Assembly (NCBI RefSeq): GCF_963378095.1 | Contig: NZ_OY726397.1 | Location: forward strand, 3,100,001 to 3,164,000 | Source of the DNA: Mycolicibacterium sp. MU0053 | Lineage (GTDB): Bacteria; Actinomycetota; Actinomycetes; Mycobacteriales; Mycobacteriaceae | Length of the DNA: 64,000 nt | Reading direction: 5' to 3' | In this document: positions 1 to 9,684 of the stretch, in pieces | Position numbering within the stretch: position 1 is the first letter of the stretch | Layout of the letters: the number at the start of each line of letters is the position of its first letter | Notes under the pieces: model-generated | What the model saw: the letters and a program-made list of their open reading frames with translations, nothing else | What the model was told of the DNA's origin: nothing | Databases searched by the model: none | Translations under genes and position numbers: made by a program

Positions 1-299
1 CTCGGCGCGTTGGGTTCGTGCAGATGCAGTACGTCGAAATCGCCGTCGGCGAGCCACTTCTTGACCTTGCGATGCGTCGCGGGTCCGAACCGTAGCCGGG
101 CCACCGAACCGTTGTACGGGATGGGGATCGCCTTGCCGCCGGCGACGACGTAGTCGGGCAACGTCGCATCGCTCGAGGACGGTGCCAGCACGCTCACGTG
201 ATGGCCCTGGGCGTGGAACACCTCGGCGAGTTGCAGCACATGCGATTGGACCCCGCCCGGCACATCGAACGAGTAGGGGCACACCATGCCGATGCGCAT
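1..299 (-). CDS. pimA: Phosphatidylinositol alpha-mannosyltransferase PimA, N-terminal part (cut by window edge)
   Basis: The reverse strand reads from an ATG at 299 into MRIGMVCPYSFDVPGGVQSH, the typical start of the GT4 glycosyltransferase PimA, with its GGVQ glycine loop. Family knowledge: PimA transfers the first mannose from GDP-mannose to phosphatidylinositol on the cytoplasmic face of the membrane. About 99 residues are visible; the rest lies beyond the left edge. The start codon shares one base with the stop of the upstream patA, so the two are translationally coupled. The following gene order (patA, pgsA1, HIT, thrS) matches the conserved mycobacterial cluster and makes the call firm. 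Confidence 0.93.
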   Translation of the reverse strand, partial: MRIGMVCPYSFDVPGGVQSHVLQLAEVFHAQGHHVSVLAPSSSDATLPDYVVAGGKAIPIPYNGSVARLRFGPATHRKVKKWLADGDFDVLHLHEPNAP

Positions 300-1324
300 C
301 AGCGCTCGCCCGGTTCGTCGAGCGGTGTAGTTCCGCGAGGACGAGGCCGGGCGACAAACGAACCGCCCGGCTCGTCCAGCCAGGCTCGGCGCTCTTCGGA
401 CAGATCCGCGAGCCACTGCGGCTGCAGCATGTGCCAGTCGGCGGGGTGCGCGGCGATGCCGTCGGCGAACCGGTTCGCGATTTCCTGCGTGATGACCGTG
501 ACGTCGCCGGAGCTGACGTCGACGGGACCGTAGACCTGAAAGCGCCAGTCGTCGGGCTCATTCCACAGGTGCGCCGTCAACAACGTCGCGCCGGTTTCGA
601 GCGCCAGCTTGGCGGGGCCGGCGGGCAGCCGGGTCGGTTCCCCGAACATGTCCACCTGCACGCCGTTGCGGGTCAGGTCGCGGTCGGCCATCAGGCAGAT
701 CATCCCGTTGGAGCGCAGGCGGTCACAGAGCACCTCGAACACCGGGCGCGGGCCGCCGGTCAACGGCAGGATCTCGAAGCCGAGGGTTTCGCGGTACTCG
801 ATGAAACGCTGGTAGAGCGATTCGGGTTTGAGCCGCTCGGCAACGGTGGTGAGCTTGCCGTAATGCTGGACGAACCACACCCCGGCCATGTCCCAGTTGC
901 CGCTGTGCGGCAGCGCCACGATGGTGCCGCGGCCCGCCGCCATCGAGGCCTCCAGGTGCTCCCGGCCCAGCAGGCACGGATCGAGGCGGGCACCGAGCTC
1001 TGCCTGGTCCATCGCGGGCAACCGGAACGCCTCGCGCCAGTACCGGGCGTAGGACGCCAGGGCGGCGCGGATCAGCGAACCGGGCACCTCGGCCGGCGGC
1101 ACGCCCAGCACCCGCGACAGGTTCTTGCGCAGCTGTTCGGGTCCGCCCGAGCGCGACGCGTACAGCGCGCCGGCATCAAAGGTGTTGCGGGCGACGAACT
1201 CCGGCATCGCGCGCACCAGTCGCCAGCCGGCCGCATAGCCCCAGTCCGACAATTGACCGCTCAGCGGTGCGGTCAGGCCCCGCATCTTCGGGATGCCGGG
1301 CAGACCCGAGGTGGGCGTCGACAT
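299..1324 (-). CDS. patA: Phosphatidylinositol mannoside acyltransferase PatA
   Basis: A 341-aa protein of the HtrB/LpxL-like lysophospholipid acyltransferase family. It carries the motif LPHSGNWDMAG, which contains the His-x4-Asp acyltransferase signature. Family knowledge: PatA acylates the mannose of PIM1/PIM2 using acyl-CoA at the inner leaflet, directly after PimA. Its ATG overlaps the pgsA1 stop by one base (TGATG), and its own stop overlaps the pimA start in the same way. It therefore sits in one tightly coupled operon. Length is normal for the family and no defect is seen. Confidence 0.95.
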   Translation of the reverse strand: MSTPTSGLPGIPKMRGLTAPLSGQLSDWGYAAGWRLVRAMPEFVARNTFDAGALYASRSGGPEQLRKNLSRVLGVPPAEVPGSLIRAALASYARYWREAFRLPAMDQAELGARLDPCLLGREHLEASMAAGRGTIVALPHSGNWDMAGVWFVQHYGKLTTVAERLKPESLYQRFIEYRETLGFEILPLTGGPRPVFEVLCDRLRSNGMICLMADRDLTRNGVQVDMFGEPTRLPAGPAKLALETGATLLTAHLWNEPDDWRFQVYGPVDVSSGDVTVITQEIANRFADGIAAHPADWHMLQPQWLADLSEERRAWLDEPGGSFVARPRPRGTTPLDEPGER

Positions 1325-2013
1325 CAGTGCTTGTCCGCCTCGGGCTCATCGGGTCCGTCGCCGCCGGTGGCCGGTGCGTCGTCGCGCAGCGGATCGATGG
1401 CGCCCGGCGAACACCGCACGGTGTGCACCCGCTGCGCCACGGTGACCAGGCTCGCGGCCGCCAGGCCCCACATCGCGACATCGAGCAGCCACGGCACCCC
1501 CAGGAAGGGCACTCCGGAAAGACCGGTACCGATCAGCACGATGAGCAGCCGCTCGGGGCGTTCGATCAGGCCGCCGCCGCCGGCCAGGCCGGTGGCCTCC
1601 GCGCGCGCCTTCACATACGAGATCACCTGCGAGGTGACCAGACAGATCATCGTCGCGACCGCCAGCGGCGTGCTCTGCAGCCCGAATGCGGCCCACCACA
1701 GCAGCCCGCAGAACACCGCACCGTCGGCAATGCGGTCGCAGGTCGCGTCGAGCACGGCACCGAATCGGGTGCTGTAGCCGCGTTGGCGCGCCATCGCCCC
1801 GTCGAGCATGTCGGCGAGCACGAAGAACGACACCGCGACCGCGCCCCACCACAGCTGGCCCACCGGGAACAGCGTGAGCGCGGCGATGACGGTGCCCGCG
1901 GTGCCGATGATGGTGATGCTGTCCGGCGTAAGACCCGCCTTGAGCGCCACCTTGGCGACCGGGCGGCTGAGCTTGGCGTAGGCCGCCCGGGTCATCAGGT
2001 AGAAGTCGCTCAC
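1324..2013 (-). CDS. pgsA1: Phosphatidylinositol phosphate synthase PgsA1 (CDP-alcohol phosphatidyltransferase)
   Basis: Integral membrane enzyme of the CDP-alcohol phosphatidyltransferase family, joining CDP-diacylglycerol and inositol-1-phosphate to give phosphatidylinositol phosphate, the precursor of PIMs. The signature D-x2-DG-x2-AR-x8-G-x3-D-x3-D is visible as DMLDGAMARQRG followed by GAVLDATCD. Several hydrophobic helices follow. I chose the GTG at 2013, giving 229 aa, because it makes a GTGA overlap with the stop of the upstream HIT gene and matches the usual short N-terminus. An ATG at 2028 would add five residues. The frame stays open further upstream, but that is a shadow of the HIT gene. 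Confidence 0.92.
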   Translation of the reverse strand: MSDFYLMTRAAYAKLSRPVAKVALKAGLTPDSITIIGTAGTVIAALTLFPVGQLWWGAVAVSFFVLADMLDGAMARQRGYSTRFGAVLDATCDRIADGAVFCGLLWWAAFGLQSTPLAVATMICLVTSQVISYVKARAEATGLAGGGGLIERPERLLIVLIGTGLSGVPFLGVPWLLDVAMWGLAAASLVTVAQRVHTVRCSPGAIDPLRDDAPATGGDGPDEPEADKH

Positions 2014-2585
2014 GGCTGCTGTGACCATTTCTCGGCCAACAACACGCGGGTGTCGCGCAGCAGTTGCGGGATGACCTTGGCGTTGCCGATCACCGTGATG
2101 AAGTTCGCGTCGCCGCGCCAGCGCGGCACGATGTGCATGTGCAGGTGCTCGGCCAGGGAGCCGCCGGCCGAGCGGCCCAGATTGAGTCCGACGTTGAAGC
2201 CATCCGGGTTGGAGACGCTCTTCATCACCCGAATCGCCTTCTGCGTGAACGCCATCAACTCGGCGCTCTCGGCGATGGTGAGATCCTCGAGTTCGGCGAC
2301 CCGGCGGTACGGGACCACCATCAGGTGGCCGGGGTTGTACGGGTACAGGTTGAGCACCGCGTAGACGAGTTCGCCGCGCGCCACCACCAGACCGTCCTCG
2401 TCGGTCATCTGCGGGATGGCGGTGAACGGTTGTTTGGCGGCCGCCGAGGAGTCGTTGGACTCGCTGGTGGCGTCGGGCTTGAGCGCTCCGACGATGTAGT
2501 CCATCCGGTAGGGCGTCCACAGCCGCTGCAGGTGATCGGGTTCGCCCACGCCGGAATCGCGGTATTCCCGGGGCTGCTCGGTCAT
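2010..2585 (-). CDS. HIT-family protein, Rv2613c-type diadenosine tetraphosphate phosphorylase
   Basis: A 191-aa histidine-triad protein. The triad is clear in [11 protein letters not shown], preceded by [16 protein letters not shown], both diagnostic of the HIT fold. The mycobacterial orthologue in this position (Rv2613c) is described as an Ap4A phosphorylase, so the same activity is inferred. The ATG at 2585 overlaps the thrS stop (ATGA), and its own stop overlaps the pgsA1 GTG. Upstream open frame belongs to the thrS shadow and is excluded. A housekeeping nucleotide-scavenging role in the cytosol is likely. Confidence 0.9.
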   Translation of the reverse strand: MTEQPREYRDSGVGEPDHLQRLWTPYRMDYIVGALKPDATSESNDSSAAAKQPFTAIPQMTDEDGLVVARGELVYAVLNLYPYNPGHLMVVPYRRVAELEDLTIAESAELMAFTQKAIRVMKSVSNPDGFNVGLNLGRSAGGSLAEHLHMHIVPRWRGDANFITVIGNAKVIPQLLRDTRVLLAEKWSQQP

Positions 2586-4651
2586 TCCCAACCCCCTTGA
2601 GCCGCCAGCAATTCGTTGACCAGGTCCGCGGTGGGGGCCGCGTTGCGCCGGTCGGCCACCCACGCGGCGATCGCGGCCACCGCGGCATCCCGGGGCACGC
2701 CGTTGACCTGGCTGCGGTCGGCGAACCGGAACGACACCGCCGCGGCCTCGGCATCGCGGTCCCCGACCAGCAACATGAACGGCACCTTCATGTTGGTCTG
2801 GTTGACGATCTTCTTGGCCATCCGGTCGTCGCTGGCGTCCACCTCGACCCGGATGCCCTGCGCCTTCAATTGCGCCGCAACATCTTCGAGGTACTCGACG
2901 TGGGCGTCGGCGACGGGAATCCCGGCCACCTGCACCGGCGCCAGCCAGGCCGGGAACGCCCCGGCGTAGTGCTCGGTGAGCACCCCGAAGAACCGTTCGA
3001 TGGAGCCGAACAACGCGCGGTGGATCAGTACCGGACGCTGCCGGGTGCCGTCGGCCGCGGTGTATTCCAGCTCGAAGCGTTCGGGCATGTTGAAGTCGAG
3101 CTGAATGGTCGACATCTGCCAGTTGCGGCCCAGCGCGTCCTTGACCTGTACGGAGATCTTGGGCCCGTAGAACGCCGCCCCGCCGGGATCGGGAACCAAG
3201 TGCAACCCGGAGGCCTCGGCCACTTCGCGCAGCGTCTCGGTGGCCTCGTCCCAGTCCGCGTCGGAGCCGACGTACTTCTCCGGATCCTTGGTCGACAGTT
3301 CCAGGTAGAAGTCGTCGAGGCCGTAGTCGCTGAGCAGATCCAGGACGAACCGCAGCAGCGACGCCAACTCGTCGCGCATCTGTTCCCGCGTGGTGTAGAT
3401 GTGCGCATCGTCCTGGGTCATGCCCCGTACCCGAGTCAGCCCGTGCACCACACCCGACTTCTCATACCGGTAGACGGACCCGAATTCGAAGAGCCGCAGC
3501 GGTAGTTCGCGGTAGGACCGGCCGCGGGAGCGGTAGATCAGGTGGTGCATGGGGCAGTTCATCGGTTTGAGGTAGTAGTTCTGCCCGGGCTTGCGCAGTT
3601 GCCCGTCGTCGCCGTACTCGGCGTCGATGTGCATGGCCGGGAACATGCCCTCGGCGTACCACTCCAGGTGTCCGGAGGTGACGTAGAGCTGTTCCTTGGT
3701 GATGTGCGGGGTGTTGACGAACTCGTAGTCGGCCTCGGCGTGCTTACTCCGCGAGTAGTCCTCGAGTTCCTTGCGGATCACGCCGCCCTTGGGGTGGAAC
3801 ACCGGCAGCCCCGAACCCAGTTCGTCGGGGAAGCTGAACAGGTCCAGCTCCACGCCGAGCTTGCGGTGGTCGCGGCGCTGCGCCTCCTCGAGCAGTTCGA
3901 GGTGGCGGTCCAGCGCCTCCTGGGACTCCCAGGCGGTGCCGTAAATGCGCTGCAGGCTCGCGTTGTTCTGGTCGCCGCGCCAGTACGCCGCGGAAGAGCG
4001 GGTGAGCTTGAACGCCGGGATGTAGCGGGTGGTCGGGATGTGCGGCCCGCGGCACAGGTCGCCCCAAACCCGTTCCCGGGTGCGCGGGTTGAGGTTGTCG
4101 TAGGCGGTCAGCTCGTCGCCGCCGACCTCCATGACGTCGGGGTCGCCCGACTTGTCGTCGACGAGTTCGAGTTTGTACGGCTCGGACTGCAGTTCGCGGC
4201 GCGCCTCGTCCTTGGACCCGTAGACGCGGCGTTCGAAGAGTTGACCGTCTTTGACGATCTTGCGCATCCGCTTCTCCAGCGCCTCGAGATGCTCGGGCGT
4301 GAACGGTTCGCTGACGTCGAAGTCGTAGTAGAAGCCGTCGGTGATCGGCGGGCCGATACCGAGCTTGGCCTCGGGGAACATGTCCTGGACCGCCTGGGCG
4401 AGCACATGCGCGGCGGAGTGCCGGATGACGCTGCGGCCGGCCTCGGTGTCGGCGGCGACCGGCGTGACCTCGACGTCGGAGTCCGGGGTCCAGCTCAGAT
4501 CCCGCAGGTTGCCTTCGGCGTCGGCCACCACCACGATGGCGTCGGCGCTGCCCCGGCCTGGCAGGCCGGCCGCACGGACGGCCGCGCCCGCGGTGGTCCC
4601 GGCGGGCACCCGGATCGGGGCCACTGCGGCGGGGGTTGCGGGGGCGCTCAT
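2582..4651 (-). CDS. thrS: Threonyl-tRNA synthetase
   Basis: A 689-aa class II aminoacyl-tRNA synthetase. An N-terminal TGS-like segment (about residues 12-60) is followed by the second additional domain with HxxxH (HSAAH), then the class II catalytic core containing [12 protein letters not shown], a strong ThrRS zinc/active-site signature. The anticodon-binding C-terminal domain includes [13 protein letters not shown]. Length is close to other mycobacterial ThrRS proteins. It is the promoter-proximal gene of the thrS-HIT-pgsA1-patA-pimA operon. The upstream gap of about 97 bp to the next gene is where an operon promoter or leader would lie; I saw no clear T-box. Confidence 0.97.
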   Translation of the reverse strand: MSAPATPAAVAPIRVPAGTTAGAAVRAAGLPGRGSADAIVVVADAEGNLRDLSWTPDSDVEVTPVAADTEAGRSVIRHSAAHVLAQAVQDMFPEAKLGIGPPITDGFYYDFDVSEPFTPEHLEALEKRMRKIVKDGQLFERRVYGSKDEARRELQSEPYKLELVDDKSGDPDVMEVGGDELTAYDNLNPRTRERVWGDLCRGPHIPTTRYIPAFKLTRSSAAYWRGDQNNASLQRIYGTAWESQEALDRHLELLEEAQRRDHRKLGVELDLFSFPDELGSGLPVFHPKGGVIRKELEDYSRSKHAEADYEFVNTPHITKEQLYVTSGHLEWYAEGMFPAMHIDAEYGDDGQLRKPGQNYYLKPMNCPMHHLIYRSRGRSYRELPLRLFEFGSVYRYEKSGVVHGLTRVRGMTQDDAHIYTTREQMRDELASLLRFVLDLLSDYGLDDFYLELSTKDPEKYVGSDADWDEATETLREVAEASGLHLVPDPGGAAFYGPKISVQVKDALGRNWQMSTIQLDFNMPERFELEYTAADGTRQRPVLIHRALFGSIERFFGVLTEHYAGAFPAWLAPVQVAGIPVADAHVEYLEDVAAQLKAQGIRVEVDASDDRMAKKIVNQTNMKVPFMLLVGDRDAEAAAVSFRFADRSQVNGVPRDAAVAAIAAWVADRRNAAPTADLVNELLAAQGGWE

Positions 4652-4748
4652 CGGCGTGTCTCCAGTCTCGAGGTGGGTGCCCTGTGCTGGTGCCGCCCAG
4701 GGATACAGACGGCGACCATGCTATCGGGGTGGGTCAGCGCGGTTGCAC

Positions 4749-5165
4749 TCATGACCCGATGCCGAGCGGGCTGTTCAGCCACGGCCATTCGATGCCGACG
4801 AGGCCGGCCCCCCATGCGACGGCGCCGAGCACCCACAGCGTGGTCATCACCACGGCCGCGGTGAACAGCGCGCCGAGGATCTGGATCCACAGCCCCTGCA
4901 GCCAGAACCAGGCCATGAACCGGTCGTAGCGCTCCCGGGCGTAGCCGAGCAGGCGACGTGCCCAGCTGAACTCGGTGGCCAGGATGCCCAGGCCCAGGAA
5001 CACGATCGCCCAGCCCGGCCCCGGGTACGGGATAGTGACGATCCCGACCGCGAGCACCAGCACACCGACCACACCGATGACGCCGCGGTAGACCAGGTTG
5101 GCAATGCGGCGCCCGCGCACGCCTTCGCGCCAGCGTTGCCACCGGCGGACGAACTCCGGGGTCAC
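4749..5165 (-). CDS. TIGR02611-type small membrane protein
   Basis: A 138-aa protein with a basic N-terminus followed by four hydrophobic segments (for example VIGVVGVLVLAVG, then PGPGWAIVFLGLGILATEF). The PYPGPGWAIVFLGL stretch is typical of the actinobacterial TIGR02611 family, whose function is unknown. The GTG start at 5165 overlaps the stop of the upstream thioesterase gene (GTGA), so the two are co-transcribed and coupled. Sequence upstream of this GTG in the same frame is the shadow of the thioesterase gene. Confidence 0.8.
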   Translation of the reverse strand: MTPEFVRRWQRWREGVRGRRIANLVYRGVIGVVGVLVLAVGIVTIPYPGPGWAIVFLGLGILATEFSWARRLLGYARERYDRFMAWFWLQGLWIQILGALFTAAVVMTTLWVLGAVAWGAGLVGIEWPWLNSPLGIGS

Positions 5166-5812
5166 GGCTGACCTGGTTTGAGCTTCACGAACAGCGCGTG
5201 CGCCTCGGCCAACAACACCGCGCCGGGTTGGTCGGCGTCCGCATCGTCGTAGAGGCAGGCCTCGACGAAGATCTTGCGGCCCTCGTCGCTGCGCAACCGG
5301 GTCTCGACCCGCAGGGTCTTCTCCACCGGCACGATCTTGCGGTAGTCGATGTGCAGGAACGCGGTGCGCTGCCGGTAGCCGCCGGTCAGCACCGCCGCGC
5401 TGTAGCCCAGCACCGAGTCGAACAGCAGGCCCAGGGCCCCGCCGTGCGCCGCGCCGTTGCGGCCCAGGTAGAACCGGTTGAACCGGACCGGGCCGCCCAC
5501 CGTGGCGTCGTCGATCTTGGCCACCTCCGACGGGACGCCGAGCACCCCGCCACGATTGGGCAGGTCGAAGCGACGCCCGGACGGGGTCGTCCACTCGTCA
5601 CCGTCGTAGGGCGTCAGCAGCGCCGAGAGCTTTTCCAGCAGATCAGCCGCCTCGCTGATCACCTCGTCGGGGGCGTCGATGGTGCGGGCGTGGTCCTGCA
5701 ACGTCCGCACCCCGGCCACGAACCGGCCGAAGTCGGGCCCGCCCTTGCTGGTGGGCGGCGGGACATTGAAGCCGCCGCCCTCATGTCGCTGATCGTCGGC
5801 CACGCTGACCAC
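5162..5812 (-). CDS. PaaI-type hot-dog thioesterase
   Basis: About 216 aa. The C-terminal two thirds carries a hot-dog fold: NGAAHGGALGLLFDSVLGYSA is the usual G-x-x-HGG-x3-LxD active-site helix of the 4HBT/PaaI family, and FLHIDYRKIVPV is the following strand. Family knowledge: such enzymes hydrolyse acyl-CoA thioesters; the substrate here is unknown. The N-terminal 80 residues are helical and less conserved. Start is uncertain between GTGs at 5812 and 5803. The 3' end overlaps the next membrane protein gene. Confidence 0.8.
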   Translation of the reverse strand: MVSVADDQRHEGGGFNVPPPTSKGGPDFGRFVAGVRTLQDHARTIDAPDEVISEAADLLEKLSALLTPYDGDEWTTPSGRRFDLPNRGGVLGVPSEVAKIDDATVGGPVRFNRFYLGRNGAAHGGALGLLFDSVLGYSAAVLTGGYRQRTAFLHIDYRKIVPVEKTLRVETRLRSDEGRKIFVEACLYDDADADQPGAVLLAEAHALFVKLKPGQP

Positions 5813-5893
5813 CGTATTGCCTGCCCACCGTCGAGCGCGCCTCGGATCGGTGTGGGCGGGCCCTCGGACCGGACGGCTCCCTAGGATTCGGGC

Positions 5894-6814
5894 ATGTCGG
5901 ACAAGATGTCGCTGGGCAATGCGCGTTCGGTGCTGCGGGCCGAGCTGGGCAATATCCGCCAACGCAGCCCCGACCTGGACCCCGCGGACCTCACGTTGTT
6001 CACGTTCCCGCTGCTGGTGCGCGCGCTGGGCGTCCTGTTGGTCGGGGCGGTGCCGCTGTTGGTCGTGCGCAGCGGCGGCGACGAGGACGCGATGCTGGTG
6101 CCACTGATCGGCTCGCTGGCGCTGGTGATCATCTGCACGGCGATCGTGGCGTGGTTGACCTCGATCGTGATTTCGGGGCTGGTGGTGATGATCCTGTACC
6201 GGACCGGGCCGGGACCGTCGTCGCATCTGGTGGTCCGGATCCTCACCGACTCGTTCCGCCGGATCAGCGACTCCAGCTCGCATCTCACGCTGCTCGCGTT
6301 GGTGGCGGGGCTGTTGTCCCTGGCCATCGGCCTGCCGACCCGACCGGGTGATGACCAGGCCAATTCGGTGATCGAGGACCTGCTGGCCGCGCAGGTCGGC
6401 GTGCTGCTGGCGGTGCTCGGCTTTGCCTTCGTGGCCGAGTCGATCCGGTCCTCGGCCGACATCGTCGACGATCAGTCGCTGATGCTGGCGTGGCCCTGGG
6501 CGCTGATCATCGCGTGCGGGTCGTGGTCGCTGGCGACCCTGGTCGGACCGTTCGAGACCACCCGGATGCTGTCCATCCTGCTCAACGAGTGGCTGCCGGC
6601 GATGGTCGACGGCACGCCGCGGGCCACGGTGATCGCCGACCTGATACCCCCTGGCGCGGGGTGGTGGGCGGCGCTCGGACCGCTGCCGGTCATCGCGCTG
6701 GTCTGGGCGATCCAGGCATGGCGGCGCGACGGCTTCACCCAGATCCGGGAATTCCTCGAAGGAGACGACCAGGTGCCCGCGACGCGGCGGCCGATAATCG
6801 GGGGCAATGTTTAG
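5894..6814 (+). CDS. Integral membrane protein of unknown function
   Basis: A 306-aa protein with about six hydrophobic segments: two near residues 32-55 and 66-100, then about 130-150, 165-190, 195-215 and 250-275. No catalytic motif is seen. The ATG at 5894 lies 81 bp from the divergent thioesterase start, so the two share a short bidirectional promoter region. The C-terminal 30 residues are charged and probably cytosolic. I do not recognise the family; such proteins are common beside this cluster in mycobacteria. Confidence 0.75.
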   Translation: MSDKMSLGNARSVLRAELGNIRQRSPDLDPADLTLFTFPLLVRALGVLLVGAVPLLVVRSGGDEDAMLVPLIGSLALVIICTAIVAWLTSIVISGLVVMILYRTGPGPSSHLVVRILTDSFRRISDSSSHLTLLALVAGLLSLAIGLPTRPGDDQANSVIEDLLAAQVGVLLAVLGFAFVAESIRSSADIVDDQSLMLAWPWALIIACGSWSLATLVGPFETTRMLSILLNEWLPAMVDGTPRATVIADLIPPGAGWWAALGPLPVIALVWAIQAWRRDGFTQIREFLEGDDQVPATRRPIIGGNV

Positions 6815-6871
6815 AACTGGGTCTCCCGGAGAACTGCTGTGGGCAGCAAGTCACCGTCTCAGGGAGGAACA

Positions 6872-7360
6872 ATGACAGGTTCAGAGCCGGCACGTTCGGC
6901 GGGTGCGCAGCGGACGCGCACTCCGGTCCAACTCGCCGCGCTGGTGGTGGGCGCGGTCTTTCTGCTGGTGGGGATCTTGGGGTTCATTCCTGGGATCACC
7001 ACAAACTTCGATCAGCTGACCTTCGCGGGCCACCACTCCGGGGCGATGCTCCTGGGCATCTTTCACGTTTCGATCCTGCACAACCTGGTGCATCTAGCGT
7101 TCGGCGTGGCCGGTCTGGCACTGGCCCGCACGTTCTCCGGGGCACGGGGCTTTCTGCTGGTCAGCGGTGTAATTTACGCACTGCTGGGGATCTACGGCGT
7201 GGTGATCAACCAGCAGTCGTCAGCGAACTTCGTGCCGGTCAACACCGCCGACAACTGGCTGCACTTCGGGTTGGCAGCGTTGATGTTGGCGCTGGGCTTG
7301 GTCCTCGGCAAGGGCGGCACGGAGCTGAGCACGCGGCGCGGCACCGGGATCATCGAGTAG
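6872..7360 (+). CDS. DUF4383 membrane protein
   Basis: A 162-aa protein with four hydrophobic helices. The pattern VNTADNWLHFGLAALMLALG and FHVSILHNLVHLAFGV is typical of DUF4383 proteins, widespread in mycobacteria and of unknown function. I chose the ATG at 6872 because a good ribosome-binding site (AGGGAGGA) lies eight bases upstream; the longer open frame has none. Its last 11 bases overlap the end of the convergent oxidoreductase gene. Confidence 0.85.
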   Translation: MTGSEPARSAGAQRTRTPVQLAALVVGAVFLLVGILGFIPGITTNFDQLTFAGHHSGAMLLGIFHVSILHNLVHLAFGVAGLALARTFSGARGFLLVSGVIYALLGIYGVVINQQSSANFVPVNTADNWLHFGLAALMLALGLVLGKGGTELSTRRGTGIIE

Positions 7361-9596
7361 CGATCGCCTCCACGCGCGCCGGGACGTGCTTGTGCCACGG
7401 CGTCCCGGCGAAGGCGTCGCGCCAGTCCGACGACGTCAGCGAGTTGGGGGCCACTCCGGGCACGTGGACCCTGCCGTCGGCGTCGGTGTAGTCGAGCCCG
7501 AAGCCGTTGGGCAGTGCGGCGTGTCCGGGTTGCATCGTTTCGCTGACCTCCACGGTGGCTTCGGCGCTGCCGGCCGCGGTCGTCACCCTGGCGCGGCCAC
7601 CGTCCACCAGGCCCAGCTGCTGGGCGTCTGCCACGCTGATCCGCAGGGCACCATCGCGATCCCGTCTGCGCCAACTCGGGTCGCGGATGATGTCGTTGGC
7701 GGTGTCGGCCCGCCGCTCGCCGGCCGCCAAGACCAGAGGGAACTCCGCGGTGGTGAACTGGGGTGGGGTGGCCGGCAGTTTCCGTAGCTCGGCGAGCAGT
7801 TCGGGGATCTCCACCGCGATCTTGTGGTCGGCATGGCTGATCAACCCGAAGTCGTCGGCGTATTCGTGCGCGGTGAACGTCACGCCCGAGCGCTGGGTCA
7901 AGATCGCGTCGAACAGCGCGTTGCCGTCGGCGTGACCGGCCCGCGCGAGCGCCTCCGGGTAGGTCAACGCCACCTTCTGCGCCAGGCCCCACAGCGCCGC
8001 GGCCCCGGCCAGGCCCTCGGGCAGGGTGGGACCGAGCGTCTCGTACAGCACATAGGGCAGCGTCTTGGCCAGGGCGGGCACGGTGGCCACGGCCGTCAGG
8101 AACGCCTGGGCGTAGGAGTCCCGGCCTTGGCGGGCGGCGCGCCGCAACGGTTCCAGGTCGCCGTCGTCGACGTAGTTCAGCGCCCGTACCAGCCGGGCCC
8201 AGATCTCGGGTTCCGGCAGGGTGCCTGCGGCCGGCTCAAAGATCGGGTGGCGCAGCTGAAAGTTGTTGTGCGGGAATTCCAGGTTGAAGAACGTCGCCTC
8301 GACCTTCTCGAATTGTGAGGCGGCCGGCAGCACGTAGTGCGCCAACCGGGCGGTCTCGGTCATTGCGACGTCGATGACCACCACCAATTCCAGCGCCTCC
8401 AACGCCGCGCGCATGGCCGTCGAATCCGCAATGGAGTGCGCCGGATTGCTGCTCTCGACGATCATGGCCCGGAACCGGTCCGGGTGATCGGTCAGAATCT
8501 CCTGGGGCACAACGTTGCTCGGCGTCAAACCGCCGATGATCGGGGCCCCGGTGACCGGCGTCCGGCCCACTCCCCCGGGTGCGAACAGCGGCGCCATCCA
8601 AGAATGCAAATGCTGGCCACCGCGTTTGGCGAAGTTGCCGGTGAGGATCCACAGCATCTTGTTCAGATACGAGCACAGCGTGCTGTTCGGGCCCTGCTGC
8701 ACGCCCAGGTCCTCGAACACCGCGACGCTCCCGGCAGCGGCGATGCGGCGCGCGGCCGCGCGCAACAGTTCCTCGTCCACGCCGCTTCGGGCGGCGTAGT
8801 CGGCGACGGAGATCTCAGCCAAGGCGGCCTTGACCACGTCGGCGCCGTTGACATGGTCGGCGAGAAATGCCTCGTCGCACAGGTTCTCCTGCACCAGCAC
8901 GGCGGCCAGCGCCGCCAGGCACCACGCGTCGGTACCGGGCTTGACCCGCAGGTGGTAGTCGGCCATCTTCGCGGTATCGGTCAGCACCGGATCCAGCACG
9001 ATCATCGACCGGATCGGATCCTTGGCAATCTCGTTGAGCACCACGCGGGCCCGCGGGAAGCTCTGCGACATCCACGGGTTCTTACCGACGAACACCGCGA
9101 CCTCGGCATGCTCGAACTCACCGCGGGTGTGGCCGCCGTAGAGTTGCGCATCCACCCAACCCTCGCCGGTCTTCTCCTGGGCCAAGGCATTTGACCGGTA
9201 GCGGGCGCCGAGCGCTTTGAGAAATGCGCCGCTGTAGGCACCGCCGAGGTGATTGCCCTGCCCGCCGCCGCCGTAGTAGAAGATCTTGTCGCCGCCGTGG
9301 CGGTCGCGGACGTCGGCGAACTTCGCCGCGATCTCGGCAATCGCGGTGTCCCAATCGATTTCCTCGAAGCTACCGTCGGCGCGGCGGCGCAGCGGGGAGG
9401 TCAACCGGGCCCGGTTGTTCTGGTAGTGATCGAGTCGCAGGGCCTTGTTGCAGGTGTAGCCCTGGCTGCCGGGATGGTCCTTGTCCCCGCGGATGCGGGC
9501 GAGATGCCGACCTTCGGTCTGCACGACGATCCCGCAGTTGCATTCGCACAGGATGCACGCAGTCGGTTGCCAGACTGCGGATTTCTGCTCAGTCAT
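7350..9596 (-). CDS. Molybdopterin-dependent oxidoreductase (formate dehydrogenase/nitrate reductase superfamily)
   Basis: A 748-aa protein. The N-terminal CILCECNCGI supplies the cysteines of a [4Fe-4S] cluster, with a fourth Cys in GYTCNKALRLDHYQ. The body has bis-MGD cofactor segments such as FYYGGGGQGNHLGG, FVGKNPWMSQ and VVIDVAMTETARLAHYVLPAAS, and a C-terminal molydopterin dinucleotide-binding domain (RRDRDGALRISVADAQQLGL). The electron acceptor and substrate cannot be told; there is no Tat signal, so a cytosolic enzyme is likely. The start at 9596 follows AAGGGAG. It is divergent from the SDR gene. Confidence 0.9.
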   Translation of the reverse strand: MTEQKSAVWQPTACILCECNCGIVVQTEGRHLARIRGDKDHPGSQGYTCNKALRLDHYQNNRARLTSPLRRRADGSFEEIDWDTAIAEIAAKFADVRDRHGGDKIFYYGGGGQGNHLGGAYSGAFLKALGARYRSNALAQEKTGEGWVDAQLYGGHTRGEFEHAEVAVFVGKNPWMSQSFPRARVVLNEIAKDPIRSMIVLDPVLTDTAKMADYHLRVKPGTDAWCLAALAAVLVQENLCDEAFLADHVNGADVVKAALAEISVADYAARSGVDEELLRAAARRIAAAGSVAVFEDLGVQQGPNSTLCSYLNKMLWILTGNFAKRGGQHLHSWMAPLFAPGGVGRTPVTGAPIIGGLTPSNVVPQEILTDHPDRFRAMIVESSNPAHSIADSTAMRAALEALELVVVIDVAMTETARLAHYVLPAASQFEKVEATFFNLEFPHNNFQLRHPIFEPAAGTLPEPEIWARLVRALNYVDDGDLEPLRRAARQGRDSYAQAFLTAVATVPALAKTLPYVLYETLGPTLPEGLAGAAALWGLAQKVALTYPEALARAGHADGNALFDAILTQRSGVTFTAHEYADDFGLISHADHKIAVEIPELLAELRKLPATPPQFTTAEFPLVLAAGERRADTANDIIRDPSWRRRDRDGALRISVADAQQLGLVDGGRARVTTAAGSAEATVEVSETMQPGHAALPNGFGLDYTDADGRVHVPGVAPNSLTSSDWRDAFAGTPWHKHVPARVEAIATR

Positions 9597-9684
9597 CGCT
9601 GCTCCCTTGCCACCGGCGATTGACGAATCATAGACCATTCAGTCCACTTGGTCACGGGTCCGGGACGAGGTCTACATTGCGGGC

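Noticed and set aside
182..1777. 531-codon open frame opposite patA and pgsA1
   Set aside because: Arg/Gly/Pro-rich translation without motifs; it is the antisense shadow of two well-supported genes.
3542..4864. 440-codon open frame opposite thrS
   Set aside because: Pure antisense of the synthetase with Val/Gly/Arg-rich translation.
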